Part shown: positions 31,348-42,451 of the stretch, piece by piece | How the letters are laid out: every line of letters begins with the position of its first letter | How positions within the stretch are numbered: the stretch's first letter is position 1 | Source: Flectonema sp. DT1601 | Taxonomy: Eukaryota > Euglenozoa > Diplonemea > Diplonemida > Diplonemidae | DNA: 64,000 bases | Direction: 5' to 3' | Assembly: GCA_964019425.1 (NCBI GenBank) | Contig: OZ025786.1 | Location: 1,178,001 to 1,242,000 of the forward strand | Notes under the pieces: model-generated | The model's input: the letters and a program-made list of their open reading frames with translations, nothing else | Told to the model about the DNA's origin: nothing | Database searches by the model: none | Position numbers and translations under genes: made by a program

Positions 31348-32529
31348 TCAGAAAAGAGCTTGTTTCACAACATGGCCATCACAAAAGGAATCAATGCCAC
31401 GTAATTTTAATTGACCACACCCACTAAAAAAAGAACAGTTGCCAAAAGCACCCAAAACTTGAGACACACAGACCAAAGGAGAAATATCAATTTCAGTTAA
31501 TCTGCTACAGCCAGAAAAAAATCCGTTTTGGATTTCTGTCGTTTTTGTAAAAGCAGATAAATCGACATACTGAAGTGATTCGCAATTGCCAAAAAAATGA
31601 GTACCGATTTTTGTAACGTTATTGAAAAAAGAAAAATCGAAAGAAGACAGAGAAAGACAGGTGAAAAAAACACAACTACCGATTTCAGTTTTGTTTACTA
31701 AACTTGATAATCCTGAAACAGAAGTCAATGACTTGCACCGAGCCAAAAACATATCAGGTAACACGATAACGTGTGTCAAAGCACCCAAATCAACAGAGAG
31801 AAGGGACTGACACTCAAAAAGGAATCCACCCCCGATACTCTCAACGTTTACGAAAACAGAAAGATCCACTGATGTGAGTGATAAACAGCCTTCAAGGAAT
31901 CCTTTGTTAATTGTCCTCACGCCAGAAAGACCAGAAGTTCCTATTAAGGTGAGCGACTCACACTCCTGTAAGAAACAATCACCAATACTGGTCACACTTT
32001 GCAAACCCGAAAAATCAATATCCGTTAGCGATAAAGAGTTTTTGAGAAACCCATTTCCAATGATTGAAACAGAACAGTCAGCTGAAAGAATAACAGTTGT
32101 CGGGTTGAGAAACGAAATTCTTGAAAATTCAAATGGCAACAACTCTCGTTTAATTTCAACACAGCCATCGACTGCGAATGTTGAGGTGTCTAGGAGAAGT
32201 CTTTCATCTCCCCTTTCGTGAAGTTCCACAAGTTTTTTTTTTTTCCCATCATCAACCAACCAGTTCTTACCAAATACACTTATGACTGATACACTCAACT
32301 GCGAACCAGATTCTAGTCCGTATGAAACCAACAGACTGGAATTTCGAAGCAATTCCGCTTCGTGCGACAGTTGGAGTAGTTCTTCGACAGCGTTCCATTC
32401 ATCGGCAGCAACTCGAAGTGCGTCACTGACGACAGACTTATCTGTTACCGTAAACATGACATCTGGGTAATCTGAACCAGGACAGGTTAGTAAGACTTCC
32501 ATCGTCGGATCTACCTTTGTTCGTTTCAT
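31348..32529 (-). CDS. BspA-type leucine-rich-repeat protein (LRR_5)
   Basis: 393 residues. From about 130 to 370 it is built of repeats of the form FLxxCxSLTxVDLSxFxxVxxIGxx, the LRR_5/BspA pattern typical of surface LRR proteins in bacteria and many protists; similar CSxLTxVDLSxL repeats are, as I recall, common in kinetoplastids. Residues 10-85 (MEVLLTCPGSDYPDVMFTV, then a helix and LLVSYGLESGSQLSVSVI) have a beta-grasp, ubiquitin-like layout. No signal peptide or membrane segment, so it is probably intracellular. The ATG at 32529 follows TCTCTCATTACAG with an 8-nt leader. Protein binding is the likely role. Confidence 0.85.
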   Translation of the reverse strand: MKRTKVDPTMEVLLTCPGSDYPDVMFTVTDKSVVSDALRVAADEWNAVEELLQLSHEAELLRNSSLLVSYGLESGSQLSVSVISVFGKNWLVDDGKKKKLVELHERGDERLLLDTSTFAVDGCVEIKRELLPFEFSRISFLNPTTVILSADCSVSIIGNGFLKNSLSLTDIDFSGLQSVTSIGDCFLQECESLTLIGTSGLSGVRTINKGFLEGCLSLTSVDLSVFVNVESIGGGFLFECQSLLSVDLGALTHVIVLPDMFLARCKSLTSVSGLSSLVNKTEIGSCVFFTCLSLSSFDFSFFNNVTKIGTHFFGNCESLQYVDLSAFTKTTEIQNGFFSGCSRLTEIDISPLVCVSQVLGAFGNCSFFSGCGQLKLRGIDSFCDGHVVKQALF

Positions 32530-32600
32530 GTGCGCGCCTGTAATGAGAGATATGTTTTCCTTAATAAAAACAAAACTTTTTCACATTCCCATTTAGGCAT

Positions 32601-34334
32601 TTAGTAACCAAAAACCACCTCGCTGACACCGAGATTTGTCCCTGCGGGAACTACGGAAACATTTGGAGACTTATCCACTGCAACTTTTGATCCCAGCAAT
32701 ACCTGTCCTCGGTTGAGCCCGACTATGTCGGGCGGTGATAGGTTCATTTTCGTATAGCTGTTTAAAAACTGCTCTATATTGCTTGCAGGAATGACACCTG
32801 GCCGTACTCTGAAGTGCTCTGTTATCTTATCAGCCAGTCTGGAACAACGAACTTTATTATCGGAAAACGTGCTCAGAATGGTTATAATAATAAGAGGCCT
32901 GAACATCTGTAAATCAACACCTAATATGATATTCTCAAGCCGCTTCCATCTTTCATCATTTCCATCAATTGAAGTTGAAAACGCATTTACTAAAAAAGTA
33001 TAATTACTGGGAGGTGCTCCCTTTGAATGTTCAAGAGCACCCATGATCCAATCAAGCATGGGTCCCCATGCTGGTAAGTGCGCATATGATAACGTTGCAA
33101 AGTTTTTTAGTAACAAAGGGAGGTAATAGTCTCCTGAAAAATCGTGTTTTTTTTTCATCTCTAACAGAGATGATGACAGCTGATTAAATAAAACATCATC
33201 GCGGATGGAGGAGTATTGAAAAGCATTTGTAATTTGAGACATTCCCAAAATATTAAAATCTTTTAATGGAATAATTCCAAATTTCTTATCCCTCTCAATC
33301 AATTTCACAACATCTTTTGAAAATTTCCTCACCACAACATGGTGACCAGAATGCAAAATACTTAATTTTGTGTACACCTCCAGAATCTTACCATACTCTG
33401 CTTTCCTAATAGCGAGAGAAGCAAAACCAAGAGCGAGAATATTCATAGTGATACCATTAAGTAGACCAGTTGAATACAGTCGGTAATAAGAAAATGTTTG
33501 AAGTAATTTGTAGACAGATTTTGGGGCCAATCCAGGAGTCACAACTCCTCTAATGCAGAGTTCCTCTGCTACCTGACGCACCAGTGAATCTGTCATTTTC
33601 GAAGGATATTTGGTAAACAGGCTTAAGGTGTAAATAACGTGAGACCGATTCCAAGAGTCAAACCCATTCCTTAACCATAATCCATAGCAAAAATCAATGA
33701 AACCTTGCGATAGTTGAGATGCGAAATCTGCTGCGGCAACAACATACAAAGACGCGCTTGCTAAAGGAATCTCTTTAACGTTTTGTTGAACATTTTGAAG
33801 AATACTGATATCACAGACGCCCTCTCTTGCCACCAATGCAAGAAGATGCAATGCCTGAGCAGCATAAGCTTTTGCATATACTAATTTCCTTTCATGTAGT
33901 TCAATCATGCATTTTTGCAACGCTTCAGTGGCATTGCTGAATATTTCCGCATTAATTTCAGAACCACCATTTCTAAAAGCAGGTCTCACTCTTAATAGTG
34001 CCTTGATCAGATGTAGGAGTTCAACATCTTTAATCAATCTGGGTGTGTAAGATATTTTATCTAAAGCACATTCAACTATATCTGATATGTGTTCTTGTCC
34101 TGTTTGTGATGCGCCTTGATCTCTGAGAAGAATTCCGAGACGGACAGTTATTCTTATAATTGTGTTGACACCTCTCTCATCAGCCTGTCCAACCATGTAC
34201 AAGAGCTCACTCACCGTCCTCGCATGTGGTATTTTCTTAACTAATTCATCATCAAGTGCTTTTGTCTGTTCTCGATTTCGCCTCCAAAAAGGAACTTTTT
34301 CTCCAAAAAGCTTCCTTCCGGTGCGCCTCAACAT
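32601..34334 (-). CDS. Helical-repeat protein, probably mitochondrial (FASTK/PPR-like)
   Basis: 577 residues, single exon. The N-terminus MLRRTGRKLFGEKVPFWRRN is strongly basic, a good mitochondrial presequence. The rest is almost entirely helical with repeats of 35-45 residues (for example KPSNYTFLVNAF-like and DDVLFNQLSSSLLEM segments), as in FASTK-type or PPR/OPR RNA-binding proteins of organelles. I do not see a clear RAP domain at the C-terminus. Organellar RNA processing or mitoribosome function is an inference from fold and targeting. The ATG at 34334 is just 2 nt after GAAACAG. Confidence 0.75.
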   Translation of the reverse strand: MLRRTGRKLFGEKVPFWRRNREQTKALDDELVKKIPHARTVSELLYMVGQADERGVNTIIRITVRLGILLRDQGASQTGQEHISDIVECALDKISYTPRLIKDVELLHLIKALLRVRPAFRNGGSEINAEIFSNATEALQKCMIELHERKLVYAKAYAAQALHLLALVAREGVCDISILQNVQQNVKEIPLASASLYVVAAADFASQLSQGFIDFCYGLWLRNGFDSWNRSHVIYTLSLFTKYPSKMTDSLVRQVAEELCIRGVVTPGLAPKSVYKLLQTFSYYRLYSTGLLNGITMNILALGFASLAIRKAEYGKILEVYTKLSILHSGHHVVVRKFSKDVVKLIERDKKFGIIPLKDFNILGMSQITNAFQYSSIRDDVLFNQLSSSLLEMKKKHDFSGDYYLPLLLKNFATLSYAHLPAWGPMLDWIMGALEHSKGAPPSNYTFLVNAFSTSIDGNDERWKRLENIILGVDLQMFRPLIIITILSTFSDNKVRCSRLADKITEHFRVRPGVIPASNIEQFLNSYTKMNLSPPDIVGLNRGQVLLGSKVAVDKSPNVSVVPAGTNLGVSEVVFGY

Positions 34335-35320
34335 ATCTGTTTCTTCGAATTAATCTTAATTCATACTTTTTTAATTTAAAGTTTTATTTTTTTTACTGTT
34401 GAAGGAAAAGGTAAATTAGTACACTAAAGAAAAGACGATTATTGACGTTGCTATCAAAGTTGCATATTAGTCTCGTTTTTTTTCATTTCATTGGTGTGAG
34501 ATCTGTTAAAACTCAAAAAAAAAAAAAAAAAAAAACTGATAAGCTTTACTCATACACCACGTCAACGTAAGTTTCGCTACATTCTTAATTTTTTTTTTCT
34601 CCCTCCCTCCATCTCACTTTTTCTTTAAAACCAAAACAACAACAAAGGCAATAAAACCACTGCATTTGAGTGGTTTTTTTTTTTTTTTTTTTTTTCCCCT
34701 TTATTCTTTTTTTTATCTATAGAGAATACTACAAAAAAAAGAGGAAAAAAAAACCATGAAGCAAGAAAAAACACAAATTTTATATAAGATCGGGTTTCTG
34801 GTTGACCTTAAATGACCTTTATGTCAACTATAAATGTGGTGGTTTTCTTTAACATAACGACAGAACGGTTTACGGGCTGAGTCAACCAAACATTTTGATA
34901 CAAAAAAAAAAAAAAAAAAAGAAAGGTTAAAAAAGAAGCACACAATTGTCAGGCACCATGAAGATCAGTTACTCAAGTAGACCCAACCCCTTGAGACAAC
35001 GAAGACTATGTGTATAACTTTTTTTCCCCTTCTTGTTCTATCTTTTCCTACTTTAAAAAACTTAACAAAACAGATATAATAACAACTTCCTTTTTTTTCC
35101 ACCCCCTCAGAATCTAGTTTGTCTGTCTCGAAATTATATTTGAGCTAAAAGTTAATAATTCATTCTTATATTTTGATCGCAGACAGTAATACTGAGCGCA
35201 CAGGGAAATAGATAACTTTTTGAACATAATAAATAAACGGCTCTTAATCTGAATAGTTTCTTCTCCACTTCGTCGGTGCAAAAAAAAAAATTATTAAAAA
35301 AAAAAAAAGTCATTTTTTAA
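34335..35320. other. Intergenic region with R2 copy
   Basis: Homopolymer-rich DNA (T-run 34674-34695, A-runs near 34515 and 34900) and an R2 repeat copy at 35163-35290. No gene seen before the small frame at 35321. Confidence 0.55.
35163..35290. repeat. Dispersed repeat family R2, copy 3
   Basis: From TTATATTTTGATCGCAGACAG to CTTCGTCGGTGCA plus a run of A. Over about 110 bp it differs from copy 1 (10642-10776) at only a few positions, so the two are recent copies. It lacks the left ACTATTCAGAT end, so it is 5'-truncated or diverged there. Confidence 0.8.
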
Positions 35321-35563
35321 CTAAGACCTCCTCTTTTTATTGATTGGCAAACTGCCAACTGCTTTGAGTGGCATCACGGAACAAAGAAAGGAACCGAAAC
35401 TGCCGCAAAATACAAGACAGAAAATATTGTACTTTGACACGTATTGATGTTTTGTTTGAGCACGAAATCCGTGAGCCGACTTAAACTGATACTGCTGAAA
35501 AAAAACAGATTTCAAATAGGAAGGTGGTGTTGAGACTGCCCTCAGAGTATATCCAGGAGACAT
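35321..35563 (-). CDS. Small single-span membrane protein (hypothetical)
   Basis: 80 residues starting at the ATG at 35563. Composition is coding-like, with a Tyr/Gln/His-rich first half, one hydrophobic segment (YNIFCLVFCGSFGSFLCSVM, about 46-65) and a basic end (NKKRRS). CACAG 16 nt before the ATG is a usable acceptor. The size and layout would fit a small subunit of a mitochondrial complex, but I recognise no family. It lies between two well-supported minus-strand genes. Confidence 0.5.
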   Translation of the reverse strand: MSPGYTLRAVSTPPSYLKSVFFQQYQFKSAHGFRAQTKHQYVSKYNIFCLVFCGSFGSFLCSVMPLKAVGSLPINKKRRS

Positions 35564-35676
35564 TTAAGTACCCGTCGTGTGTTCGCTGTGACCATATGTT
35601 GTGAGTGATGTCATCCTTCTCTTTTATTTTTTTATGTTCTCACTCCCCAACCTTCTACGAGGATAGAAAGGTACTA

Positions 35677-36420
35677 TTACCAAACACCCTCTGTTGTGGT
35701 GGTGCCTTCAGTTCCAAAAGTAACCCGTTTCTGTTCTTTCTTGTAGCGGAGGAGGTAACCGATGCAGCAGATCATTGCTGCGCATAGAAAGACTGCAGCA
35801 ACTATGATCATGATTAGTTCCCAAAGTTCTCTATCCCACCATGGGTCATCCCAGCATGAGTTTGAACGCGCAACCCATTTACAGTCGCTGTCGCTTTCGC
35901 AACTACGACGAGAAAGAACTTTGCATCCTGAAACGGGTTCTTCTGCTGCAAGAGACGCGCATATTGTCGGACCATCGCAATCAGTTACAGGGTTGCCAGG
36001 TATGTTCATGGATGTTCCGTAATTCTCAAGACAAACATTCACATGGTCTTGAAGGATGCATTGAGTGAAGTCAGAGCATTCAGCTGACACAAACCTTCCG
36101 TAAGACTTTGATAAAGTCTGTTGAATACACTTTACAGCATCAGGGATACATGAGCTAAACTTTTCACAACCATTTTTGTTTTCAAAGCAATCAAATTTTT
36201 GAGATTCGCACTTAGTTCTTTCAAAGCCTTCAGTTTGCTCAGCCTCTTGCCAGGCAGCTGGATCTCCACGTTGGCCAGTTGGAAGAACTACCTTCACGGA
36301 GTCACGGCATATTTGTCTCAGACCCATACATGACCTCGCCGTTGGTATCATAGTAGGCCCTTGACCTCTGCAGTCGCTGATCATTATCCCCAACACCAAA
36401 ATACCTACAACTTTAATCAT
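35677..36420 (-). CDS. Type I membrane protein with Cys-rich ectodomain
   Basis: 247 residues. Signal peptide MIKVVGILVLGIMISDCRG; ectodomain about 20-200 with roughly 20 cysteines in spaced pairs (CEKFSSCIPDAVKCIQQ, CESDSDCKWVARSNSCWDD), one transmembrane helix (LIMIIVAAVFLCAAMICCIGYLL) and a short basic/Thr-rich cytoplasmic tail. All cysteines probably form disulphides in the secretory pathway. The start at 36420 is preceded by an A-run and, further up, a T-tract ending ACAAAAG. Function and family unknown. Confidence 0.8.
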   Translation of the reverse strand: MIKVVGILVLGIMISDCRGQGPTMIPTARSCMGLRQICRDSVKVVLPTGQRGDPAAWQEAEQTEGFERTKCESQKFDCFENKNGCEKFSSCIPDAVKCIQQTLSKSYGRFVSAECSDFTQCILQDHVNVCLENYGTSMNIPGNPVTDCDGPTICASLAAEEPVSGCKVLSRRSCESDSDCKWVARSNSCWDDPWWDRELWELIMIIVAAVFLCAAMICCIGYLLRYKKEQKRVTFGTEGTTTTEGVW

Positions 36421-37722
36421 TTTTTTTTTTTTTAATTGTAGCTTTTGTTCAAAAAAAAAAAAAGAATAATAACAACTTTTATTGTGTAGATGATTCCGTC
36501 ATACGAAAGCAAATACATTTGAATTCATCATTTACTTATCAGCGTGTTGTAGGAGGAGGTCCTGTCGGTTACAAAAAGTAAGGATAAAGATGCATTTCCA
36601 ATTCCATTACACCAGCAAAAGACAAGTAAAAAAATGGGATTTTTTTTTTTTATCCACAAAGAGAATAATAAAAGAGAACAAAGAAAAAAAAAAAGGAAAA
36701 AAAGGCAAAGATGAGGGGGGTGAGTGGCATAAAAAACTTAAAAAAATACTTAAAAAAACGATTCCAGACAACAGCAGATGTAATTATACACGCAGTTTGG
36801 ACAACACACTTTCTGATAATCAATGTCCCTGCTACCGCCTGTCTTTGACACACGTTTCCATTTGTTTCTTTTCTTGTCTTTTTTTCTTTTTCCCGCCGCA
36901 CTCAAATTGTGTTTTTTTATTTTGTTTTGTTTTGTTTTTTATTTTTGCCTTATTTTCGCAAGTCCCGAAAAGTAAAAATAAAAGGGAAACTTTGGAGAGG
37001 GAAAAAAAACGTGGAGGGATGGGAGGAAAGAAAAAAGAAAAAATACCCTCGAAGGAAGGCCCTTCAACGATTCTGACGAGGAAGGAAAGGGGAAGGAACA
37101 TTAAAGTGATTGACCTCTACCGTTAACTAAAGCCGAGGTTATTCTCTTGCGCTCTATAGGAATACAAAAAAATCGCAAGATCCTTTTTTCAGTAACAGCG
37201 TTCTTTTTTCCCCCCCTGTTTTTTTTCTTTTTTTTTTTTTTCCGCTTACTGAGGAATCCTTCTTCTTATTTTCCTCTTCTGGCTTTTCCAAGCGCAAACC
37301 AAACCAACCAAAGTTAACTTCGTAACAGACTTACATATAGTTATTGTAAAAATAAGGTTGACATGTAGTTTGCATTTTTCGTCTTATTTTTTCTTTTATT
37401 TTTTTTTTGTTGTTCAACGAAGTCGCGGGTTTTTCAGGAAAGCTCCCGATTCCCGTGACAACGCTTAAAAAAAAAAAAAAAAAATAATAAACTTGGAAGT
37501 AAGCTACCGCGACGGCTTCGAAGCATGGATGACACAGAAAGAAACAGTCACTACCGCGGCAGCTGTTGCTTGCATGCGAAAATAAACCTAGACACGCAGA
37601 CAATTCAACACAATTGACCTACATATTAAAACCAGATGTGATAAGACGAAAGGTAGAGAGAGAAGAAAAAAAAAAAAAAAAAGGTTTTTTTTAAACCTGC
37701 GCATAAGTTGAAGTTAAAAACC

Positions 37723-37723
<1 letters not shown>

Positions 37724-37759
<36 letters not shown>
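37724..37759. repeat. 36-nt C homopolymer
   Basis: Uninterrupted C run on the plus strand, the only long G/C homopolymer besides the G run near 3557-3575. Confidence 0.95.
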
Positions 37760-37926
37760 TTCTATTCCAACACAAGCAGTAATACGTAGATCTTTGGCTC
37801 ATTAGTTTTGCCAAGAGGTGTCTTATATCAGACACAGACTGCTTGCCTCTGGGATTTCTGTTTATAAGTGAAAGTCGCAAGAAATTGTTGTCGGTATAAT
37901 GTTTAAAGAAAATAGAAATATAGAAA

Positions 37927-37961
37927 GAGGAGGAGGAGGAGGAGGAGGAGGAGGAGGAGAG
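37927..37961. repeat. (GGA)n microsatellite
   Basis: About 11 GGA units, within 200 bp of the C run. Confidence 0.95.
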
Positions 37962-40626
37962 GAAATGGTTTCATTCATGGTAAAAAAAAAAACTAAAAGG
38001 AAGTTTTCCAAAAGGGCAGCAGCAGTTATGGAAAAAAGGAGGAAACAACAAAAATATGATAGCTCCCCAACGCTGACATCATTATCCAAAAGGTATCGTT
38101 TAGCTACATTTAGGATGAAATTTTCTGCAACATTAGAGACCCGTGCCTGTTTATTTCCCAAACAATAAGTAGTTTTCGTTACGCAAAAAATGAAAAATTT
38201 CCAATAGAAAAAAACGCAAGTAGAAGTAGTTTTTTTTCTTTATCTAGATATCAATCGCTACCCTGTTTTCGCCATTCGCTCAAAAGTAGAATACTTTTGG
38301 TGACTGAAAACCTCTTTTTTTGTTTTTGTTTTTTTTTAATATTTTTTTGAGAATCTTTTTTTTATTAACTCGCAAAAAAAAAAAAAATAATAATAAATAA
38401 AATAAAAACAAGTCGCAGCGAAAAAGAAAAGGGTCGAGACGGTGAACGTAAGGTACTATAAAGTAATTTCTGCAAAAAAGTGAAAAAAAAAAAAAAAAAA
38501 AAAAAAAAAGGGTACCAACAACATTTATTCATACAATAGAAGTAATCCAAGAGGACTAACTAATACTTGTCATCTCGGAGTCGAGAGACCGTCAAAGTAC
38601 ATGCGAAATTTTCAGCAGAGTCCATCTGCTCAGGGGAGTTAATTTTAAAGTGCAAACACACATCTTGCACACATATAAAGCAGGGTAGATAGATGCTTTA
38701 TATATTACTGGGGGGGGGGGTAACCCACAACAGAAGTTCATACGTGGTCGCGTGGGTTGCATTAAATCAAAATATTAAAAACACAATTGTTCTGTTTTCA
38801 ATAACCACCGTTTCTAGAAAAGAAACAGGAAGTCAAAATAAATTAGGAAGAAACGGGAGACAGGGGCCATTTTTATTATAAAAAAAAAGCAAACCTCTCA
38901 CCGAGGGAGGGAGCAGGCAGTAGTAGTAGCTGAGCATGTTTGCCAGCATGCTTCAGTAAAAGATAACACAAAGGTAAGCTACCTTGAGGTTCGTTTCTTT
39001 CATTTTTTTTTTCCTTCATTTTTTTCCCCCCTTCTCTCTCTTCTTCCACTGTGTTCGACTACTGAAAATTGATATCAATATCCAGGGAACTGACAAAAAG
39101 AATGAAAAAAAAAAAATTGGAGGGCGAAAAAAAAAAGAAATGAAAAAAAAAAAAAGATTTAAAGGCAGACTAACTTCTTGCTAACAAATCTCCTTTTTTA
39201 CGGTCTTCCTTTTTACACAACAGCAAGCCGATTGCACATAATTTATTTCTTTTTCTTCTAAATTCATGTTTGTTCCCTGCTACGAAAGGTAGTAGGGGTT
39301 GAAAAAAGAAAACAGAATATGTGGCTGTCAAGTTTTCAGTTTTTAATTTTGCTCTGGGGGATCGTATCTTCACATGCATATAAAACCGCGTAGTGTTTTT
39401 CCCCACATCACTAGCTGTTGAGAAGCAAACGAGATTAAACAATTGAGAGGTGACTACGATAGGGTTTTTGTGTGGGGCAAAAAGAAAAACAAACAAGAAG
39501 AAAAGAATGGGGAACTAATAAAAAGAAATTCCCCGTCCCTTTGTTTGTACTGTTTACTGTGATAGAACTTTAAAAAGAAAAATAAAGAAAAAGAAAATTA
39601 ATGTTTTTTTTGTTTTTTTTTTAAATTCTTCTTCATATTTTATTTCATTTAAGTTAATTTCTCCATTCTTTCTTTTTACTTAAAAAAGAAAAAAATGGGT
39701 GGGGGAGAAAGAGTACGAGGATTAAAAAGAAAAAATGAAATGAAAAGACACAGAAAGACTTTTTTCTGTTTTTTTTTTTTTTTTTTTTTGTTGAGTAGAA
39801 GACGAGCTAAAGATACGTTTACATTTTTTCAGGAGCCTGGAACTTGAGGCTTCCGAGAGACCTAAATGTCAAACTAAAAAATCATACATCTATTTCAGAC
39901 TTTTTAACTTGTCCTTTTCAACAGATGTTATATTTCGTACTGAAATGTTTGAATGAACTTTGTGTTGTCTACTCGAGAACATTGGGGTCAGACATTGATT
40001 AACAGAGAGGGCATACCTAATTTTAAAAAAAAAAAGAAAAAAAAAGAAGAAGAAAAAAGGGGGGAAAGAACGAGGGAAAGAAAAAAAAAAAAAAAAGTAC
40101 ACCACTCAAAACCAATATCTAAGAAATAAGAAAAATAACTAACATTCGTTAGCTATTTTTTTTTAACTAGAACTAATCACTACCTCATCCATCTGCTTGA
40201 AGAAACGAAATAAGGAATTTTTTTTTTTTTCTTGTTTGCTGTTGTTTGATTGTTATATAACAAATGATAAATTTTTTTTTTTTTTTTCCACCACAAAAAT
40301 ATATGATTATATATAAAAAAAATATTACAAAAATTGTATCACAAAGGTAACTAAAAAAAACAACTAGTAACGTGGACCCCACGATACACTTGAAAAATGG
40401 ATTAACAGATCCTAAACTAGTCTGTTTATGCCTAGCAGTATGGTACAGAAGTGAAATAAGTCAGTTTAATAATGCTTAGGCCATAAAGAAGATCAATTGT
40501 AATGAAATAAAGGGCAATAGTTAGTTTTAAAGTTTGAAACACACTGCATTGACTCTACATTATAATTAACACGAAAATAACAAGAATCGTAGTTTTTTTT
40601 TCATAATCAAAGTCCTGAGAAACCAA

Positions 40627-41160
40627 ACCAGGATATAATGTGATACGGCAGAGTGTTCGGTTTCTGTTGTGAATGTGAGATAAAAAGTGGGGAAGTTCTG
40701 TATGTTCTATTTTCGTAAAAATTACTACTGTGGGTGTATTATAAAAAAACACAAAGATAATTTTAGTTTTTAGATACAGTGATATAATGGGGTGGTAACT
40801 TGATACTAATATTAAATGGAAAGCAACTTGAAAGTGGCTAAAGCGAAAATAGGATTCAGCCAAACCTAAACCTGGTTGCAAGACTACTTGATTAGGTTCA
40901 TACGAATATAAATCTCTTGTATTGTATCAAAGCTCAATCATGACACAAGTGACTAAAATGTTAGGCAAACACTCTGCAATTGACGTGCTATAAGCAATGT
41001 TTCTAACTTATCTGCATACATATCTCTTTTTCCGTGTTGTCATTCAGTGCAGTACGGAATCGAGTTATTCAATTACGAATTAATCAACCAAAAAACCAGG
41101 GTATATAATGTAATACGGCAGAGTGTAGGTTTTCGCCTGTAGTCTCGTCAAGAAATAAAC
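40627..41160. repeat. Pair of diverged direct repeats
   Basis: ACCAGGATATAATGTGATAC followed by GGCAGAGTGT at 40627-40663 recurs as ACCAGGGTATATAATGTAAT plus ACGGCAGAGTGT at 41095-41132. The interval between is AT-rich with no coding signal. Confidence 0.6.
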
Positions 41161-41185
41161 AATCTTTATATATAAAAAAAAAGTT

Positions 41186-41432
41186 GTTAGTAATGTCCAA
41201 AATAAGTTGGGATAACATGAGGGGTTAACTGTTTGATTTTGTACGTAAAATACAAATGTATTGTATCATAAACAAAACATAACGATAATTTAACATTAGT
41301 TCTGAGATACAGTGACTAGGTGTGATGCTTAACTTAGCCTTTTTTTGTTAGTTATGTCCAAAATAAGTTGGGATAACATGAGGGGGTAGTTTGATACTGT
41401 ATTTTCAAGCTCAGGGATAACATGAGGGGGGG
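41186..41432. repeat. R1 repeat, copy A, between direct repeats
   Basis: A block of about 38 bp (GTCCAAAATAAGTTGGGATA, then ACATGAGGGG) occurs at 41186-41225 and 41347-41387, with a partial copy at 41412-41432. Between them, 41221-41346 closely matches 47419-47540 (GGTTAACTGTTTGATTTTG ... CTTAACTTAGCC). Weaker relatives of the interior occur near 40760 and 14480. Confidence 0.75.
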
Positions 41433-41492
41433 ATGATAGTCGTTAGCTTTTGTAAGTTTTTAGATTTGAGAATCAAGGAATACTTAATTTGA

Positions 41493-41525
<33 letters not shown>

Positions 41526-41983
41526 CAAACCGCTTTGCGAAAAATGACGAATATGGGACAATCCAGCAGCAATTTCAAAGGCTAACCTCTTTAATGCAAA
41601 CCGTTAATTGATAATTAACCACTCAGAATTTCATCAATATTTTGCAGTGCTGGTGAGAATAAGTTTTTTTTTTTTTTTTTTTTTGCTCCTCGATTCGCTT
41701 TACGAGTGGGGGGGGGTGCTCACCACTTGACTCTACATTAAAGAAAAATAAAAAAAAAAAAAATAAAACAGTCTGGCATCGCAAAAAATATTCAGAATTG
41801 CAGATAACTGCCAGTTTCACTACCTCGGCGTTCTTCCAACTGTTATAGTTCTCTGCAGGTAAAATGGCATTTGGGTTGGCCAATAATAAAAGAAAAAAAA
41901 AGGGAACGGGCTCAAGAACCAAAAACATACCAGAAGAAATAAAAATGTGATGGGAAGGTGGGAAGAGAATAAAAAAAGTTTAA

Positions 41984-42451
41984 CCCTAAAAAAAAAGGCC
42001 AAAAAACCGATTTTTGCATTTTTGTGAAAAATAGACGAGAGAAAAGGAGTGTGTGGGAATAACCCTACCCGTGTATTGAAAATATACTAAAGTTCACATC
42101 CAGCTGGCCGAAAGAATCCGAAAACACACGAAGTAGTGCTCAATACCTGGAACCCCTGGTTAGGGACTTTTTTTTTTGAGGCTAGTGTTGTGCGTGAAAA
42201 AAATTTCCTTGAGATGTAGATGTTGTCGACTTCGCAAGAATTTCGTGGTATCCTGCGATAAGGATTATTTTTTTTTTTTTTTTGGCTATTAAAATAAAGT
42301 TATTCTACTTCTGCGTTTCCAAGACAGAAACTTAGGGAATAAAAATTTCGTCGGATTCGGGCAACCTTTGCACCACCCCAGCATATTTCTCACTTGGCCA
42401 AAAATAATTTTTTTAAAATTGTCAGTTTTTCGGCGTTTTGGTCTTTTAGGG
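41984..42451. mobile_element. piggyBac-like non-autonomous element (MITE), 468 bp
   Basis: TTAA at 41980-41983 and 42452-42455 flank an element beginning CCCTAAAA and ending TTTTAGGG. The inverted ends continue for about 25 bp with small gaps (G(G/A)CCAAAA...CCGA against TCGG...TTTTGGTC). A TTAA target with CCCT ends is the hallmark of the piggyBac superfamily. No transposase frame, so it must depend on an element elsewhere. Confidence 0.75.

Noticed and set aside
36590-37126. 178-codon plus-strand frame
   Set aside because: Mostly Lys- and Phe-rich translation of A/T runs, no acceptor near its ATG, no domain.
39181-39267. 28-codon minus frame MNLEEKEINYVQ...
   Set aside because: It has a very good acceptor before the ATG but is too short, and no partner exon joins in frame; mentioned only in the desert entry.
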